A DNA stretch of 19,099 nucleotides. It comes from Bacillota bacterium. GTDB taxonomy: Bacteria > Bacillota > Clostridia > Christensenellales > SZUA-584. Location of the stretch: the NCBI GenBank assembly GCA_023415915.1, contig JAEZIZ010000005.1:1-19099 (forward strand), written 5' to 3'. The notes beneath the pieces were generated by a model. The model had not been told where the DNA came from. It made no database searches and worked only from the letters and a program-made list of their open reading frames with translations. This document shows positions 1-7,730 of this stretch, one piece after another (the first letter of the stretch is position 1; every line of letters begins with the position of its first letter). A program made the position numbers and the translations under genes.

Positions 1-24
1 AAAGTTACAGTGCATAAATGCCAT
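1..24 (-). CDS. Probable esterase (alpha/beta hydrolase), N-terminal 8 codons only
   Basis: Only the first eight codons lie in the window (MAFMHCNF), reading off the left edge. A GGAGAG ribosome binding site sits seven bases before the ATG, which supports a genuine start. The N-terminus resembles that of the small Firmicutes esterase family (tributyrin esterase or S-formylglutathione-hydrolase-like), whose members often begin with a similar Met-Ala-hydrophobic-x-Cys-Asn/Asp-Phe run. That assignment rests on eight residues and on memory of the family, so it is tentative. It would follow the flavodoxin gene on the same strand after about 190 bases. Confidence 0.4.
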
Positions 25-216
25 TTTATATCTCTCCGATTAACGTATATACAATGCTCAGCCCGCCCAAATGCCTGATATCACGAGACCGCAATAGCAG
101 TAATAAAGCTCAGCAGCGTTCCCACAAGATAGTATTCCGCGTAGTTTTGCTTGTCAAGGCTGCTGTGCCTCGCTATCGACTCCACAGAACAGTATCCGCC
201 AAAACTTAAACTGCTC

Positions 217-684
217 CTATAGCGCAGCGCACAATGCCTCCACCGTTTTGGCGGCCTGCTCCTCGCGCGCCGTTTCATTCTTCCAATGCACTATACCTGT
301 CGCGGCGATCTCGGCCCCCTTGTCCTTAAGCGCCGCGCTCATAATCTTTATAGCCCGGCTGCCTCCCATCCAGTTATACGGCAGCCCCTGCGTAACAAAG
401 CACCCGGCCTTTTTGCCCTTAAGATCGGGAAGCTGCTTTAAATAATGTTTCATTACGGGGCAAAGCGAAAACGCCATCACCGGCGACGCGAATACGAGCG
501 CGTCGTATTTCGCAGCGTCGGGCGCTGACGTTATTATTATAGGCTCTTCCGTCAGTTTTTCGCCCTCGATAATCACCTGCTCGACCGCGGCTTGCAGCCC
601 TTTTGCTTCCAGCGCGTCTTTTAGCCTTTGCGCTACCGAAAGCGTGTTGCCCGTCTGTGAATATACTATTATACCTATGCTCAT
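217..684 (-). CDS. Flavodoxin family protein
   Basis: This 155-residue protein is a short-chain flavodoxin-like electron carrier or FMN-binding protein of the cytoplasm. The N-terminus alternates hydrophobic beta-strand residues and then shows the FMN phosphate-binding loop YSQTGNT at residues 8-14, the hallmark of the family. A second strand-loop region, ALVFASPVMAF at about residues 62-72, fits the next FMN-contacting loop, and the length is normal for flavodoxins. The start ATG is preceded by a purine-rich AAAGAGG site. The physiological partner cannot be read from the context; a probable esterase gene starts 190 bases downstream. In anaerobes such proteins often replace ferredoxin or serve small reductases (family knowledge, not seen here). 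Confidence 0.85.
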   Translation of the reverse strand: MSIGIIVYSQTGNTLSVAQRLKDALEAKGLQAAVEQVIIEGEKLTEEPIIITSAPDAAKYDALVFASPVMAFSLCPVMKHYLKQLPDLKGKKAGCFVTQGLPYNWMGGSRAIKIMSAALKDKGAEIAATGIVHWKNETAREEQAAKTVEALCAAL

Positions 685-1053
685 CGCTGCCTCTTTCCGC
701 CCCGAAAAGCCTCGCGGCCTCCCTGGTGTCCTTAATTGTTATGCTGCCATAATATGATAGTAAATGCATATGTTAAATATATAATCAAACGCATAATATT
801 ACAAGCGCTACAGGAAATATATAATAAGCCTTTTCCTTTGCCTTTGGGCACAAAGCGAACGACCTCCTTGTATAAATTTGGATATAAAAAATGTCCTGAA
901 GCAAGACACTTCAAGACGTGGAGAAAAGTCTGGTTATGGTATAATAAAACAAACGAATGAGGTGACTTTATGTAATTCTAGAAGTTGTCATCTAAAATGA
1001 TATACGTCAAAAGATATCAAAATCACACTTTAATCATTAAGGGAGAAGCAGTT
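685..1053. other. Intergenic region with promoter and start-stop mini-ORF
   Basis: This 369-base gap separates the divergent flavodoxin and CAP-lipoprotein genes. It is AT-rich compared with the genes to the left. It contains an extended -10 promoter at 937-945, then a good ribosome binding site (GAGGTGA) leading to ATG at 970 followed at once by TAA. The real lipoprotein start is at 1054. Open frames elsewhere in the gap show no family resemblance. Confidence 0.5.
937..945 (+). promoter_or_regulatory. Extended -10 promoter upstream of CAP lipoprotein
   Basis: TGGTATAAT matches the extended -10 consensus TGnTATAAT perfectly. No good -35 box is visible at 17 bases upstream, which is usual for extended -10 promoters. 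Transcription would start near 952, giving a leader of about 100 bases before the lipoprotein start at 1054. The start-stop codon pair at 970 lies inside this leader. Confidence 0.55.
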
Positions 1054-1794
1054 ATGAAGAGGAGATGGGTTTATTTAGTAGTAGTGGCAGCAATTATAGC
1101 GTTGTGTGTAGGTTGTCAGAAAGTTGGCAGCGCGGTACTACCAACAATGGAGCCGACAGCAGCGCCAACGGTTGAACCAACTGTTGAGCCAACACCTACA
1201 ATGGAATCAACGCTTGAACCTAATTTGGCATTGACCCCCAGCCAGACGCCTGCGTCCGGAAGGCTAGAAGACCCTAAAGAAGAAGCGGCAGAGTTCGTGC
1301 AAGCAGTATTTGAGATGGTGAACCAGCTGCGAGTAAAAAAAGGGCGTGAGGAACTTAACCTAAGTGCTACATTATGCGCTCTCGCTACTATCAGGGCAGA
1401 CGAGCTAAGGCAAATCTGCGAAGCAAATGTTGAACAATTAGGGCGCGTATCCGCTTTGACTAATGACGAGAGGCACACAAGACCGGACGGCAGCTCATGG
1501 TTAACTATCTTTTTTGATCTTGGCGTTGATTTAGATTGGGCTCAAGAAAGCGTGGCAGAGTGGATGCTGAGCCCAAAGGGCTCATCCAAAGACTCTTATA
1601 ATGCGATGGGCATGTGGTTGAGTACTAAAGGAGACAGACAAGCCTACTTAGATCGTCAATTTAACAACATAGGAGTAGGCGTCGTGTACAGCCATGGTGT
1701 GTTTTTTGCCTGCCAGTTAGTCTCTACATCAAATGAAGAGCTGTCCGATAGTGAGATAGAGGAAATGCTCGCAGACATAGTTTACGGCCAATAA
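1054..1794 (+). CDS. CAP (SCP/PR1-like, YkwD-type) domain lipoprotein
   Basis: The 246-residue product begins with a classic lipoprotein signal: basic MKRR, a hydrophobic core at residues 6-20, and lipobox VGC with Cys21. A Pro/Thr/Glu-rich linker with repeated EPT units follows (about 31-68) and should span the cell wall. Residues about 80-225 form a CAP domain: helix FEMVNQLRVKKG, the HTRPDGSSW motif at 141-149, and NNIGVGVVYS at 204-213 before the last strand. The domain is derived: the usual GEN motif reads QES (164-166), and the WMNSPGHR motif with the second cavity histidine reads WMLSPKG followed by about 20 extra residues. GGGAGAAG before ATG 1054 sets the start; a longer reading from TTG at 985 lacks a signal peptide at its N-terminus. 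Base composition is AT-richer than neighbours, and recombinase debris follows downstream. The function of bacterial CAP proteins is generally unclear. Confidence 0.85.
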   Translation: MKRRWVYLVVVAAIIALCVGCQKVGSAVLPTMEPTAAPTVEPTVEPTPTMESTLEPNLALTPSQTPASGRLEDPKEEAAEFVQAVFEMVNQLRVKKGREELNLSATLCALATIRADELRQICEANVEQLGRVSALTNDERHTRPDGSSWLTIFFDLGVDLDWAQESVAEWMLSPKGSSKDSYNAMGMWLSTKGDRQAYLDRQFNNIGVGVVYSHGVFFACQLVSTSNEELSDSEIEEMLADIVYGQ

Positions 1795-2338
1795 ACGGAG
1801 AAGAGCAACAATGGTGTTATTCAACGTTTTATTAAAGATATTTGATACTACAAGATACACATAAAGGATTCAGAAGCTCAGTACAAAATGGATCTGACCA
1901 AAGGGCAATTTTATTTATCTTACAAAAGAATTAGAACTTGGTGTCATTTATTAAAATAAGTACAAACGGTAGGAGTTCATCTTCGGGAATTATTGGAGAT
2001 GCTTGATGAGTAAAAAAGGGTTGGTTAATTGCTGACTATGTTCTCACCCGAAAGGAGCTTCGAGTGTGGAAATTTGTTTAATATGTTTCCTCACACGAAG
2101 GTCCGTAAAAGTGTGGTTATGGTCGCTGTACCATATGTAGTAGCTTCTCGATTTAAATTGCTTCAATATATTGAAATACCGTTGATTAGATAACCCCTTA
2201 CCGGGGTGCGTCGTGGTTAGTCAACTGCTGAATATGTTTCCGCACTAAAGGAGGAGCAAGTGTAGTTAATTGCTATAATAAAATACCACAGTTTATCTGT
2301 TTTTGCATGATATAATTACCTTTACGGAATAGGAATAG
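1795..2338. other. AT-rich decayed region without an intact gene
   Basis: About 540 bases hold no frame with convincing protein character. Two imperfect copies of a roughly 50-base segment (near 2019-2069 and 2211-2265) share TTGCTGA, TATGTT, AAAGGAG and AGTGT in the same order. An extended -10-like TGATATAAT lies at 2308-2316. The stretch ends in the stump of a serine recombinase, so it is probably debris of an old mobile element. Confidence 0.45.
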
Positions 2339-2434
2339 CCGCTTGTCCGGCGGCTAGTTGAAAAGGTGACCATCTATGAGGACAGGTTCACCGTGGAATT
2401 CAAGTCTGGTATGATGGTGGATGTAAATGAATAA
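2339..2434 (+). pseudogene. Serine recombinase, C-terminal remnant
   Basis: Only about the last 31 codons remain. The frame reads PLVRRLVEKVTIYEDRF at 2339-2389 and continues as TVEFKSGMMVDVNE to the TAA at 2432-2434. This matches the usual end of large serine recombinases of Firmicutes mobile elements, where a Val-Glu-Lys-Val-Thr-hydrophobic-Tyr-Glu-Asp strand is followed by a Phe-Lys-Ser/Asn-Gly turn. An in-frame TAG lies directly upstream (2336-2338) and no catalytic domain is present in any frame to the left. The identification is by family resemblance of the tail only. It marks the region as the scar of an integrated element. Confidence 0.6.
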
Positions 2435-2564
2435 GGGCAAGAACGAAAGAGGTACTACCATAATTATCCGGCTTAACAAAATCAAGAGCCATCCAATTTA
2501 AGGGTAAATGGGATGTAGCAATGTTAACAATTGACAAATATCAACGCAGTGAAACCGAACGATT

Positions 2565-3365
2565 TTACTTTATAAATATGCTAAAGGGTACGGTAATATC
2601 TTCCTCTTCCCCGTTAGGTAAAAAACATGGAAGATCTTTTGTAATCACCCTCAGCAACATAGGGATAGTTATTCAAGTCAATATAGCCTGTCATTTCACT
2701 TATGGGAATTTTCGCGCCGCTGCTCACTTTTATTGGGTTAATTACATTCCATTTATCGCCATCGAGACGCTTCAGTACCGGATTGTCTGCGATAGTCGTA
2801 TTCTGCCTGTCGAACGCATCAATATTAAGCCCAACCCTTCCATCCTTAGGATATCCCATGCTATACTCGGCAGAAATAATGACCTCATCGATATGGATCT
2901 GTCTTCCTATGTTTACCGAATACGTGTATCATTTTCCGTCACAGATTAGTGTCTTTCCAGTGCGCCATACTGTATAAACCTCTCCGCCTTTGAGATGTAT
3001 CTCATACCCACAGAAATCTCCAGACGTTCCAGTCTGAACTGCATCATCCGCAAGCCCTTGGTCTATCGTGATACCTTCAAGCATCGTAACGATCTTGTCG
3101 ATCTCTTCCTTGTTTGTATATGTTGTCGCCGGAGTTTTGGGGGGCTGAGAATCATCGAAATACAATATTTCCGTAACATTGGCTGATGACAACCCATCAA
3201 CAAACGAAATCTTTGTAGGTTTGTAATCTGCTGGCATACCTGCTTTTTCTGGATTCTCACCAGATTTCAAAGCATTTTGCACCACAATACTTCCTGTAGG
3301 CGAATCCAGATCTGTACTGGAGCAACCGCTGGGCAATACCATTAAAAGTAAAAATATTTTCTCAT
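2565..3365 (-). pseudogene. Lipoprotein with C-terminal Ig-like domain, three lesions
   Basis: The original gene seems to run from an ATG at 3365 to a TAA at 2565-2567, about 266 codons. Three defects break it. First, the ATG that fits the GAGGTAG ribosome binding site reads MRKYFYF and stops; one extra A in the A-run would give MRKIFLLLMVLPSGCS, a lipoprotein signal. Second, an in-frame TGA at 2929-2931 follows TLICDGK, and the same frame continues sensibly as YTYSVNIGRQ. Third, near 2620 a one-base shift is needed to pass from EGDYK to CFLPNGEEEDITVPFSIFIK, the natural C-terminus. The second half (LKRLDGDKW, IDLNNYPYVAEGDY) resembles the bacterial Ig-like domain found at the end of many clostridial secreted lipoproteins (possibly Pfam Big_14). 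Function unknown. Confidence 0.7.
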
Positions 3366-3369
3366 ACAC

Positions 3370-3886
3370 TACCTCTAATAATTAGACGACAAACCATAGT
3401 AAAAGTTCCCTATTAAACTTTCCCGGAACTACTGTGGACGGGTTCCTCCATTAATGCGCCTCAATCACGTAACGCGCATACTTTTAGGTGAACGGAATCA
3501 TATGCTTTTTTATCGCATGTTTTAATGTAACATAATGGGATATATCAGCGGTCAAAGACCGCCCCTACACGCGCTGACGCTGCTATTCCGTTCGTAGGGG
3601 CGAATCTCCGCACCCGCCCGCTTTCGCGCTCCGTTTCTGGCGGTCAAAGACCCCCCCTACACGCGCTGACACTGCTATTCCGTTCGTAGAGGCGGGTCTC
3701 AGCACCCGCCCGCTTTCGCGCTCCGATTCTAGCAGTCAAAGACTGCCTCTGCACGCGCTGACGCTGCTATTCCGTTCGTAGGAGCATCCTTTCCCGTCTG
3801 CCGCTTTCCCTGAAATGAATGCAGCGATATCCGGTTATCCAGACCTGCCTGTATATAAAGCGGCACGAAGTGAATGAGGTGTCTTA
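3370..3886. other. Intergenic region, mostly repeats
   Basis: The gap between two minus-strand units holds no gene. Its left third (3370-3540) is AT-rich and featureless. The middle (3548-3815) is the 92-bp tandem repeat block listed separately. The right end carries the terminator of the PstS-like gene. Confidence 0.6.
3548..3815. repeat. Family A: 92-bp tandem palindromic (REP/BIME-like) repeat, three units
   Basis: Units start at 3548, 3640 and 3732, exactly 92 bases apart; the third diverges after about 57 bases. Each full unit has two palindromes: GCGGTCaaaGACCGC and a GGGCGGGT...ACCCGCCC arm pair following the TTCGTAGGGG core. Mutations in one arm are partly matched in the other (GCAGTC with GACTGC in unit three), which suggests the pairing is what is conserved. 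The same sequence recurs at 7651-7706, 7883-8015, 11449-11480 and 17966-17993. Confidence 0.85.
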
Positions 3887-3914
3887 AAAAAACAAAAGAG
3901 GCCTTTTAGCCTCT
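3887..3914 (-). terminator. Rho-independent terminator of the PstS-like gene
   Basis: Read on the minus strand, stem GAGGC, loop TAAAAG region and GCCTC are followed by TTTTGTTTTTTT. It lies about 25 bases past the stop of the PstS-like gene at 3940 and fits it in orientation. Confidence 0.75.
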
Positions 3915-3939
3915 TTGAATGTATACTGTTAGTTCTGAA

Positions 3940-4839
3940 TTACGGCTTTATGTAGCCCTTGTCGTAAAGATAAGCGGCTACGTCGGGGTCGCTTTTGCAG
4001 TACTGCGCAAACTTTACCGCATGCTCATGCTGTTCTTCCTGCCCGTCCTGCCCTTCTTTGGCAGTCATTATATAATAGTCCCTCTTCAGCGGATATCTGC
4101 CCGATGCGATGTTCTCCCCTTCGGGCGCAACGCCGCCGATTTTCAGCACCTTAATGTCGTCCCTGCCCACTGCGGCAGCAAGCGACGTAAAGCTTATGCC
4201 CGCCGCCTCGTTTTTCACTGCTTCGCAGCCGCAGTCGCCTTTATATGACGTATAGTCGTCAGAAACGTTCTCATCAAGCGCGATGCCGAACTTACGCTCT
4301 ATCTGCCGCTGAAGATACGGCGAAGCGCCCGCGTACACCGTTATAGCGCCCGATGCGGCGCCGACTTGCTCCCAATCGGTTATTTCGCCCGTCAATATGC
4401 CTTCGAGCTGCTCAAGCGATATATCTTCCACCCCGTTACCCGGATTTACTATTATCGCTATACCGTCCGAAAACAGAAGATCGATATCCATGTCTTCGTA
4501 CTGCGCGCGCTCGTCCCTATTAAGGCCGAAAAGCGCGGCCTGCGCGTCCCCTGCCCTTACGGCTTCAACCGCGTCGCTTATATCGCCCGTTTTAAACTGT
4601 ATGTCCACGCCTTCGTTCTTCTTGCCGTACATCCACGAAAGCATTTTACCTACGCCGATGTTTGCCTCGCACTCAATGCGCACGGTAACGGGCTCGTTCT
4701 CCGCAGACGTTTCCGGCTCGGAAGGCGCTGAACCCGCCGCGGGTATACGCGGCTCGTCTATCAACTCCGTCTGACTCCGGCATCCGCAAACGCTCAGCAT
4801 TAAAATCAAAACAACTGAAAAAACCAAAAACCGCTTCAT
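3940..4839 (-). CDS. PstS-like substrate-binding lipoprotein (orphan)
   Basis: The 299-residue protein starts at ATG 4839 (MKRFLVFS), which gives a proper lipoprotein signal with Cys18 or Cys20 in SVCGC; the longer frame from 4908 would bury the signal. An acidic, Pro/Ser-rich linker follows, then a PBP-like domain. Most telling is DGIAIIVNPGNGVEDISLEQL with ILTGEITDWEQVG right after, the region conserved in phosphate-binding PstS proteins. The SGT-type phosphate loop of true PstS is not obvious; the equivalent stretch reads YAGASPYLQRQIERKFG. No pstC, pstA, pstB or phoU genes are near, so this is an orphan that may bind phosphate or another anion outside the cell, or act as a sensor. A minus-strand terminator follows at 3887-3914. 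A ferritin-like gene lies 182 bases upstream on the same strand. Confidence 0.8.
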   Translation of the reverse strand: MKRFLVFSVVLILMLSVCGCRSQTELIDEPRIPAAGSAPSEPETSAENEPVTVRIECEANIGVGKMLSWMYGKKNEGVDIQFKTGDISDAVEAVRAGDAQAALFGLNRDERAQYEDMDIDLLFSDGIAIIVNPGNGVEDISLEQLEGILTGEITDWEQVGAASGAITVYAGASPYLQRQIERKFGIALDENVSDDYTSYKGDCGCEAVKNEAAGISFTSLAAAVGRDDIKVLKIGGVAPEGENIASGRYPLKRDYYIMTAKEGQDGQEEQHEHAVKFAQYCKSDPDVAAYLYDKGYIKP

Positions 4840-5021
4840 ACCCCTAACTCCCAAAAACAAAATAAAACCAGCAAAAGCAATTTGATTCCTGATATTGTAT
4901 ATTAACACAAACGCCCGTTTTTCTCAATATTCAAGAGCAAAAACCGTTTATAAGTTATGGGGCGTTAAAAAACGCACGTAAACAAAGTCGCTTTGCCTAG
5001 TTTTCGCTTGCTTTAACCGCC

Positions 5022-5486
5022 TTAGTATTCTTCCCTAATGCCGAACTCCGCCGACTCCACCCAGTTTTCCGGGCGGCTCAAAAGCCTTATTATCTCGTTT
5101 AAGACACGGTAATGTTCCTTTTCCTGGCCGATGATGAACTCATAAAGCTCGGACTTCCCGCCCGACTCGCGCAGCAGCCGCTCATACAGCTCTATGCTCT
5201 TCTGTTCCATATCGAGCGCCATGCGGTAGGCGTCTATCTGCTCCGGCTGAGCCTTAACGTCTACCTTAAGCTCCGAAAGCCCGTCGAACACGTTGCTCGA
5301 AAAGTCTTCCCCCGCAAACGGCTGTTCCATCTCGCTTAAGCGAAGCAGCTCGGCGTGCCTTATTTCCTCGTCCGCCAATGCCGAAAACACCGGCTCCAGC
5401 GCGTTTCCCCTGTTCTTCTGCGCCTGCTGCCTGTAGTAGGCCTCTCCTTCCACTTCCATGTTGATGGCGAAGCTCAATCCTTCCAT
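5022..5486 (-). CDS. Ferritin-like diiron protein (rubrerythrin-related)
   Basis: This 154-residue all-helical protein belongs to the rubrerythrin/ferritin-like group, which detoxifies peroxide or stores iron in anaerobes. The iron ligands can be followed through four helices: Glu11/Glu13/Glu15 in EVEGEAYY, Glu41 and His44 in EEIRH, Glu94 in MEQKSIELYE, and Glu122 with His125 in EKEH. It is shorter than classic rubrerythrin because the C-terminal rubredoxin domain with two CxxC pairs is absent, so electrons must come from a separate carrier. The ATG is preceded by AAGGAG at a good distance. It follows the DUF2207 gene by 90 bases on the same strand and could be co-transcribed with it, although a GC hairpin (5520-5539) sits between. 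The exact reaction is inferred, not shown. Confidence 0.85.
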   Translation of the reverse strand: MEGLSFAINMEVEGEAYYRQQAQKNRGNALEPVFSALADEEIRHAELLRLSEMEQPFAGEDFSSNVFDGLSELKVDVKAQPEQIDAYRMALDMEQKSIELYERLLRESGGKSELYEFIIGQEKEHYRVLNEIIRLLSRPENWVESAEFGIREEY

Positions 5487-5519
5487 GCGTTTCTCCTTAC
5501 TTATCCTTTGATATAATCC

Positions 5520-5539
5520 GGGCGGGTTTACGCCCGCCC
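5520..5539. other. GC-rich hairpin between DUF2207 and ferritin-like genes
   Basis: GGGCGGG and CCCGCCC form a perfect seven-pair stem around a six-base loop. There is no U-tract on the minus strand, so it is not a classic terminator. The arms match the GGGCGGGT...ACCCGCCC part of repeat family A, so it may be a reduced copy that now acts as an attenuator or processing site (inference). Confidence 0.5.
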
Positions 5540-5576
5540 CTTAGTTATTTTTCTTGTTCACAGGCGGTTTATGCGC

Positions 5577-7457
5577 TCACCATGAGCCTCCGCCGCCTCC
5601 GCCGCCTCCGCCTCCCGAGAATCCGCCTCCCGAGAATCCGCTTCCGCCGCCTCCCGACGAGCGAGGCGACGACGTCATACTGGAGCTCATAGTCGTCATC
5701 GCGTTGCTAAAGCTCGCCGCGAACAGTACGGGCGAAAACGGCCCGTGCCCGTAGTACCACTGCGGGGGCTGCAGCGCAATGCCTTCAAAGTTCTTTATCC
5801 ACAGGTCGGTGATGCCGAGCACATACGCGTAAGGCAGCACGTTGTAGAAATATGACGGGTTCTCGCTAACGAGGGCTTTGAGCTTCTCGCTCTCCGCCGC
5901 TATTATGAAGTTGCGCAAGCCTAATATCTTGCCGACCCATTCTACGCCCTGAGGCGTGCGCTTCCTTATGAACACCGCGCAAAGGCCCATTATTCCCGAA
6001 GCCGCTATCGCCGCAAATGGCATCGCCTTCTCGTATGAATAGTCAATCGTTATTATGATGAGCAGAAAAGCGCATAATGCCCAGAATATAAGCGCTATAA
6101 ACAGTTTTAGCCCCGCTCTTATCACGCCGCGCCACGACCGCATAATTATGATTGTTGCGTATTGCGGTATTTGCAGCGCAAAGCCCAGCGGTATACCTGC
6201 CATCAGCACGAACGCAAGCTCTTTGCCCATGCGCGAAAACGCAAGTACAACCGCCGCTATAACCGGCTGCCATGACAGGAATGTTATCCACGGCATCACG
6301 CGCATAGACTTTCTCGTGAACACCTCGCGCTCCTGAGTCGCGAACGACATCTTTATCATCGACTTTGTGCTCTCGAACGTCCTGTAAAACTTATTGTTCA
6401 ATTCCTTCGCGCTTACGTTCGTACGGTTACCAAACAGCCCGTCGAACATGTGCCTCTCAAAAGCCTTGGCTTCCGGCCCCAGGTCTTTAAGCTTTGTAAG
6501 CTCGAACTCGCCCTTTGAAAGCTCTTTTATCGAGAGGTATCCTTTGTCCGCCCAGTATACTATCAGCGAAACGACGTCCCTGTTGTCCACCGCGCCGTCT
6601 ATTATGTATCCCACCTCGGCGGAATTAAGGCCATTTGGCGCGTAGAACTCCACCGTCTCTACAGGCTTGTCGTCCCTGCCGTATTTTATAAAAAGTATCA
6701 CGCATAACGCCACAAGAAGCGCCATCGCGCCCATAGCTATCCAGTCGGGTATGCGGGGGTCGGGCACCTTAAAATACCCTTGCGGGAGCTCCAGGCGCAT
6801 CGTTACGCCCTCGAACGGGTTAAGCTCTCTTAGCACTTCTCCCGTTATAGTGCTGCCGCTCACCTCGTATTTGAACACATCCGGGTCGTATCCCGTGCTG
6901 CTGTAATATCCTGTGGAAAACCCGAGCTTGTTTTCGTCAAACGGCTTAGGCAGCACTATAGAAAACGAAGCCTTTTTTATCGGCGCTTCCCAATCCGTGC
7001 CTATTATATTGAAATACGCTTCGTCGAACCTTGCCGCCCCGTCGTCGCCGAAGCCTATCTTGTACGATATGCGGTACGTCTGGTCGCCTGTTACATACTC
7101 GTACGCGTTGCCTATCTTTATCGTCACTTGACTGCCGTCGCCCGAAACGGAGTAGTCCCAGCCTTCGACGCTTACGTCCCATACCGACGAAAGCACGCGC
7201 GTAGTTATGCGGTTCCCGTCCGTCGTTTCGCGCGTCACCTGCGTGTTGACGGGTATGGTGCGGTATATGCCATGTCTTTGCGTATCGAAGCGCACGTTTA
7301 TGACCTCGGTCACGTCGTACACGTTGTTCTCCGATACTACGGCGGTTACGTCATAGCTTGTTATCTCGAATCCGCCCGCGGCCGAAGCGCCCGCAGGCAC
7401 GGCAAACGCCGCCGCCATAAGCGCTACGCAAATAAGCAGCTTCAATGTCTTTTTCAT
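5577..7457 (-). CDS. DUF2207 domain membrane protein with poly-glycine tail
   Basis: The 626-residue product has a Sec signal (MKKTLKLLICVALMAAAFA, cleavage near GASA), then an extracellular beta-rich domain with EVINVRFDTQRHGIYRTIP, typical of DUF2207. A membrane segment at about 236-258 (IAMGAMALLVALCVILFI) leads to a cytoplasmic domain with EFYAPNGLNSAEVGYIIDG, also characteristic. Further membrane segments lie near 390-490. The tail is Ser/Gly-rich, ends in a long glycine run and closes with SW, as in many members. Start choice: GGAAAGG abuts ATG 7463 but lies six bases before ATG 7457, so 7457 is preferred. Function of the family is unknown; envelope roles are suspected. The ferritin-like gene follows after 90 bases. 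Confidence 0.88.
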   Translation of the reverse strand: MKKTLKLLICVALMAAAFAVPAGASAAGGFEITSYDVTAVVSENNVYDVTEVINVRFDTQRHGIYRTIPVNTQVTRETTDGNRITTRVLSSVWDVSVEGWDYSVSGDGSQVTIKIGNAYEYVTGDQTYRISYKIGFGDDGAARFDEAYFNIIGTDWEAPIKKASFSIVLPKPFDENKLGFSTGYYSSTGYDPDVFKYEVSGSTITGEVLRELNPFEGVTMRLELPQGYFKVPDPRIPDWIAMGAMALLVALCVILFIKYGRDDKPVETVEFYAPNGLNSAEVGYIIDGAVDNRDVVSLIVYWADKGYLSIKELSKGEFELTKLKDLGPEAKAFERHMFDGLFGNRTNVSAKELNNKFYRTFESTKSMIKMSFATQEREVFTRKSMRVMPWITFLSWQPVIAAVVLAFSRMGKELAFVLMAGIPLGFALQIPQYATIIIMRSWRGVIRAGLKLFIALIFWALCAFLLIIITIDYSYEKAMPFAAIAASGIMGLCAVFIRKRTPQGVEWVGKILGLRNFIIAAESEKLKALVSENPSYFYNVLPYAYVLGITDLWIKNFEGIALQPPQWYYGHGPFSPVLFAASFSNAMTTMSSSMTSSPRSSGGGGSGFSGGGFSGGGGGGGGGGSW

Positions 7458-7650
7458 ACGCATCCTTTCCGCACGCGCCGCGTGCTGCTTTACCCCGTAT
7501 TATCACCTATGAAGCTTTGGCTTTATGAAGGCTCTGTTTACAATTACCGGATGATTATGCCTGTTATGCTCATTTTAGGCTATCTTTGCGCAGATTACAA
7601 GAACGGCATTGAGCATATTTGACAATACCCGCGTATTCCCTTACCTTTTC

Positions 7651-7706
7651 CGTTCGTAGGGGCGGGTCTCCGCCGTGTGCCCTGAAAGGGTACACCCGCC
7701 CGCCTG
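7651..7706. repeat. Family A repeat, half unit with enlarged hairpin
   Basis: The core CGTTCGTAGGGGCGGGTCTC is followed by an inner hairpin GTGTGCCCT-gaa-AGGGTACAC and then ACCCGCCCG-type closing bases. The two palindromes are nested, so the unit would form a long cruciform. Confidence 0.7.
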
Positions 7707-7730
7707 CTTAACTTATTAGCAACTACAGAC

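Noticed and set aside
81..278. Minus-strand frame with a hydrophobic C-terminal half, between the flavodoxin and esterase genes
   Set aside because: It overlaps the end of the flavodoxin gene, has no ribosome binding site or recognisable family, and its N-terminal part is basic shadow sequence.
2929..2931. In-frame TGA inside a conserved lipoprotein as evidence of TGA recoding
   Set aside because: Other genes here end in TGA (for example the C39-like gene), TGG is the normal Trp codon, and the same gene has two further frame defects, so decay is the simpler reading.
3548..3815. Tandem repeat block as a CRISPR array
   Set aside because: The 92-base units are repeated over their whole length with no unique spacers, and no cas genes are present.
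5554..5754. Proline-run protein on the plus strand
   Set aside because: It is the antisense of the poly-glycine tail of the DUF2207 protein.
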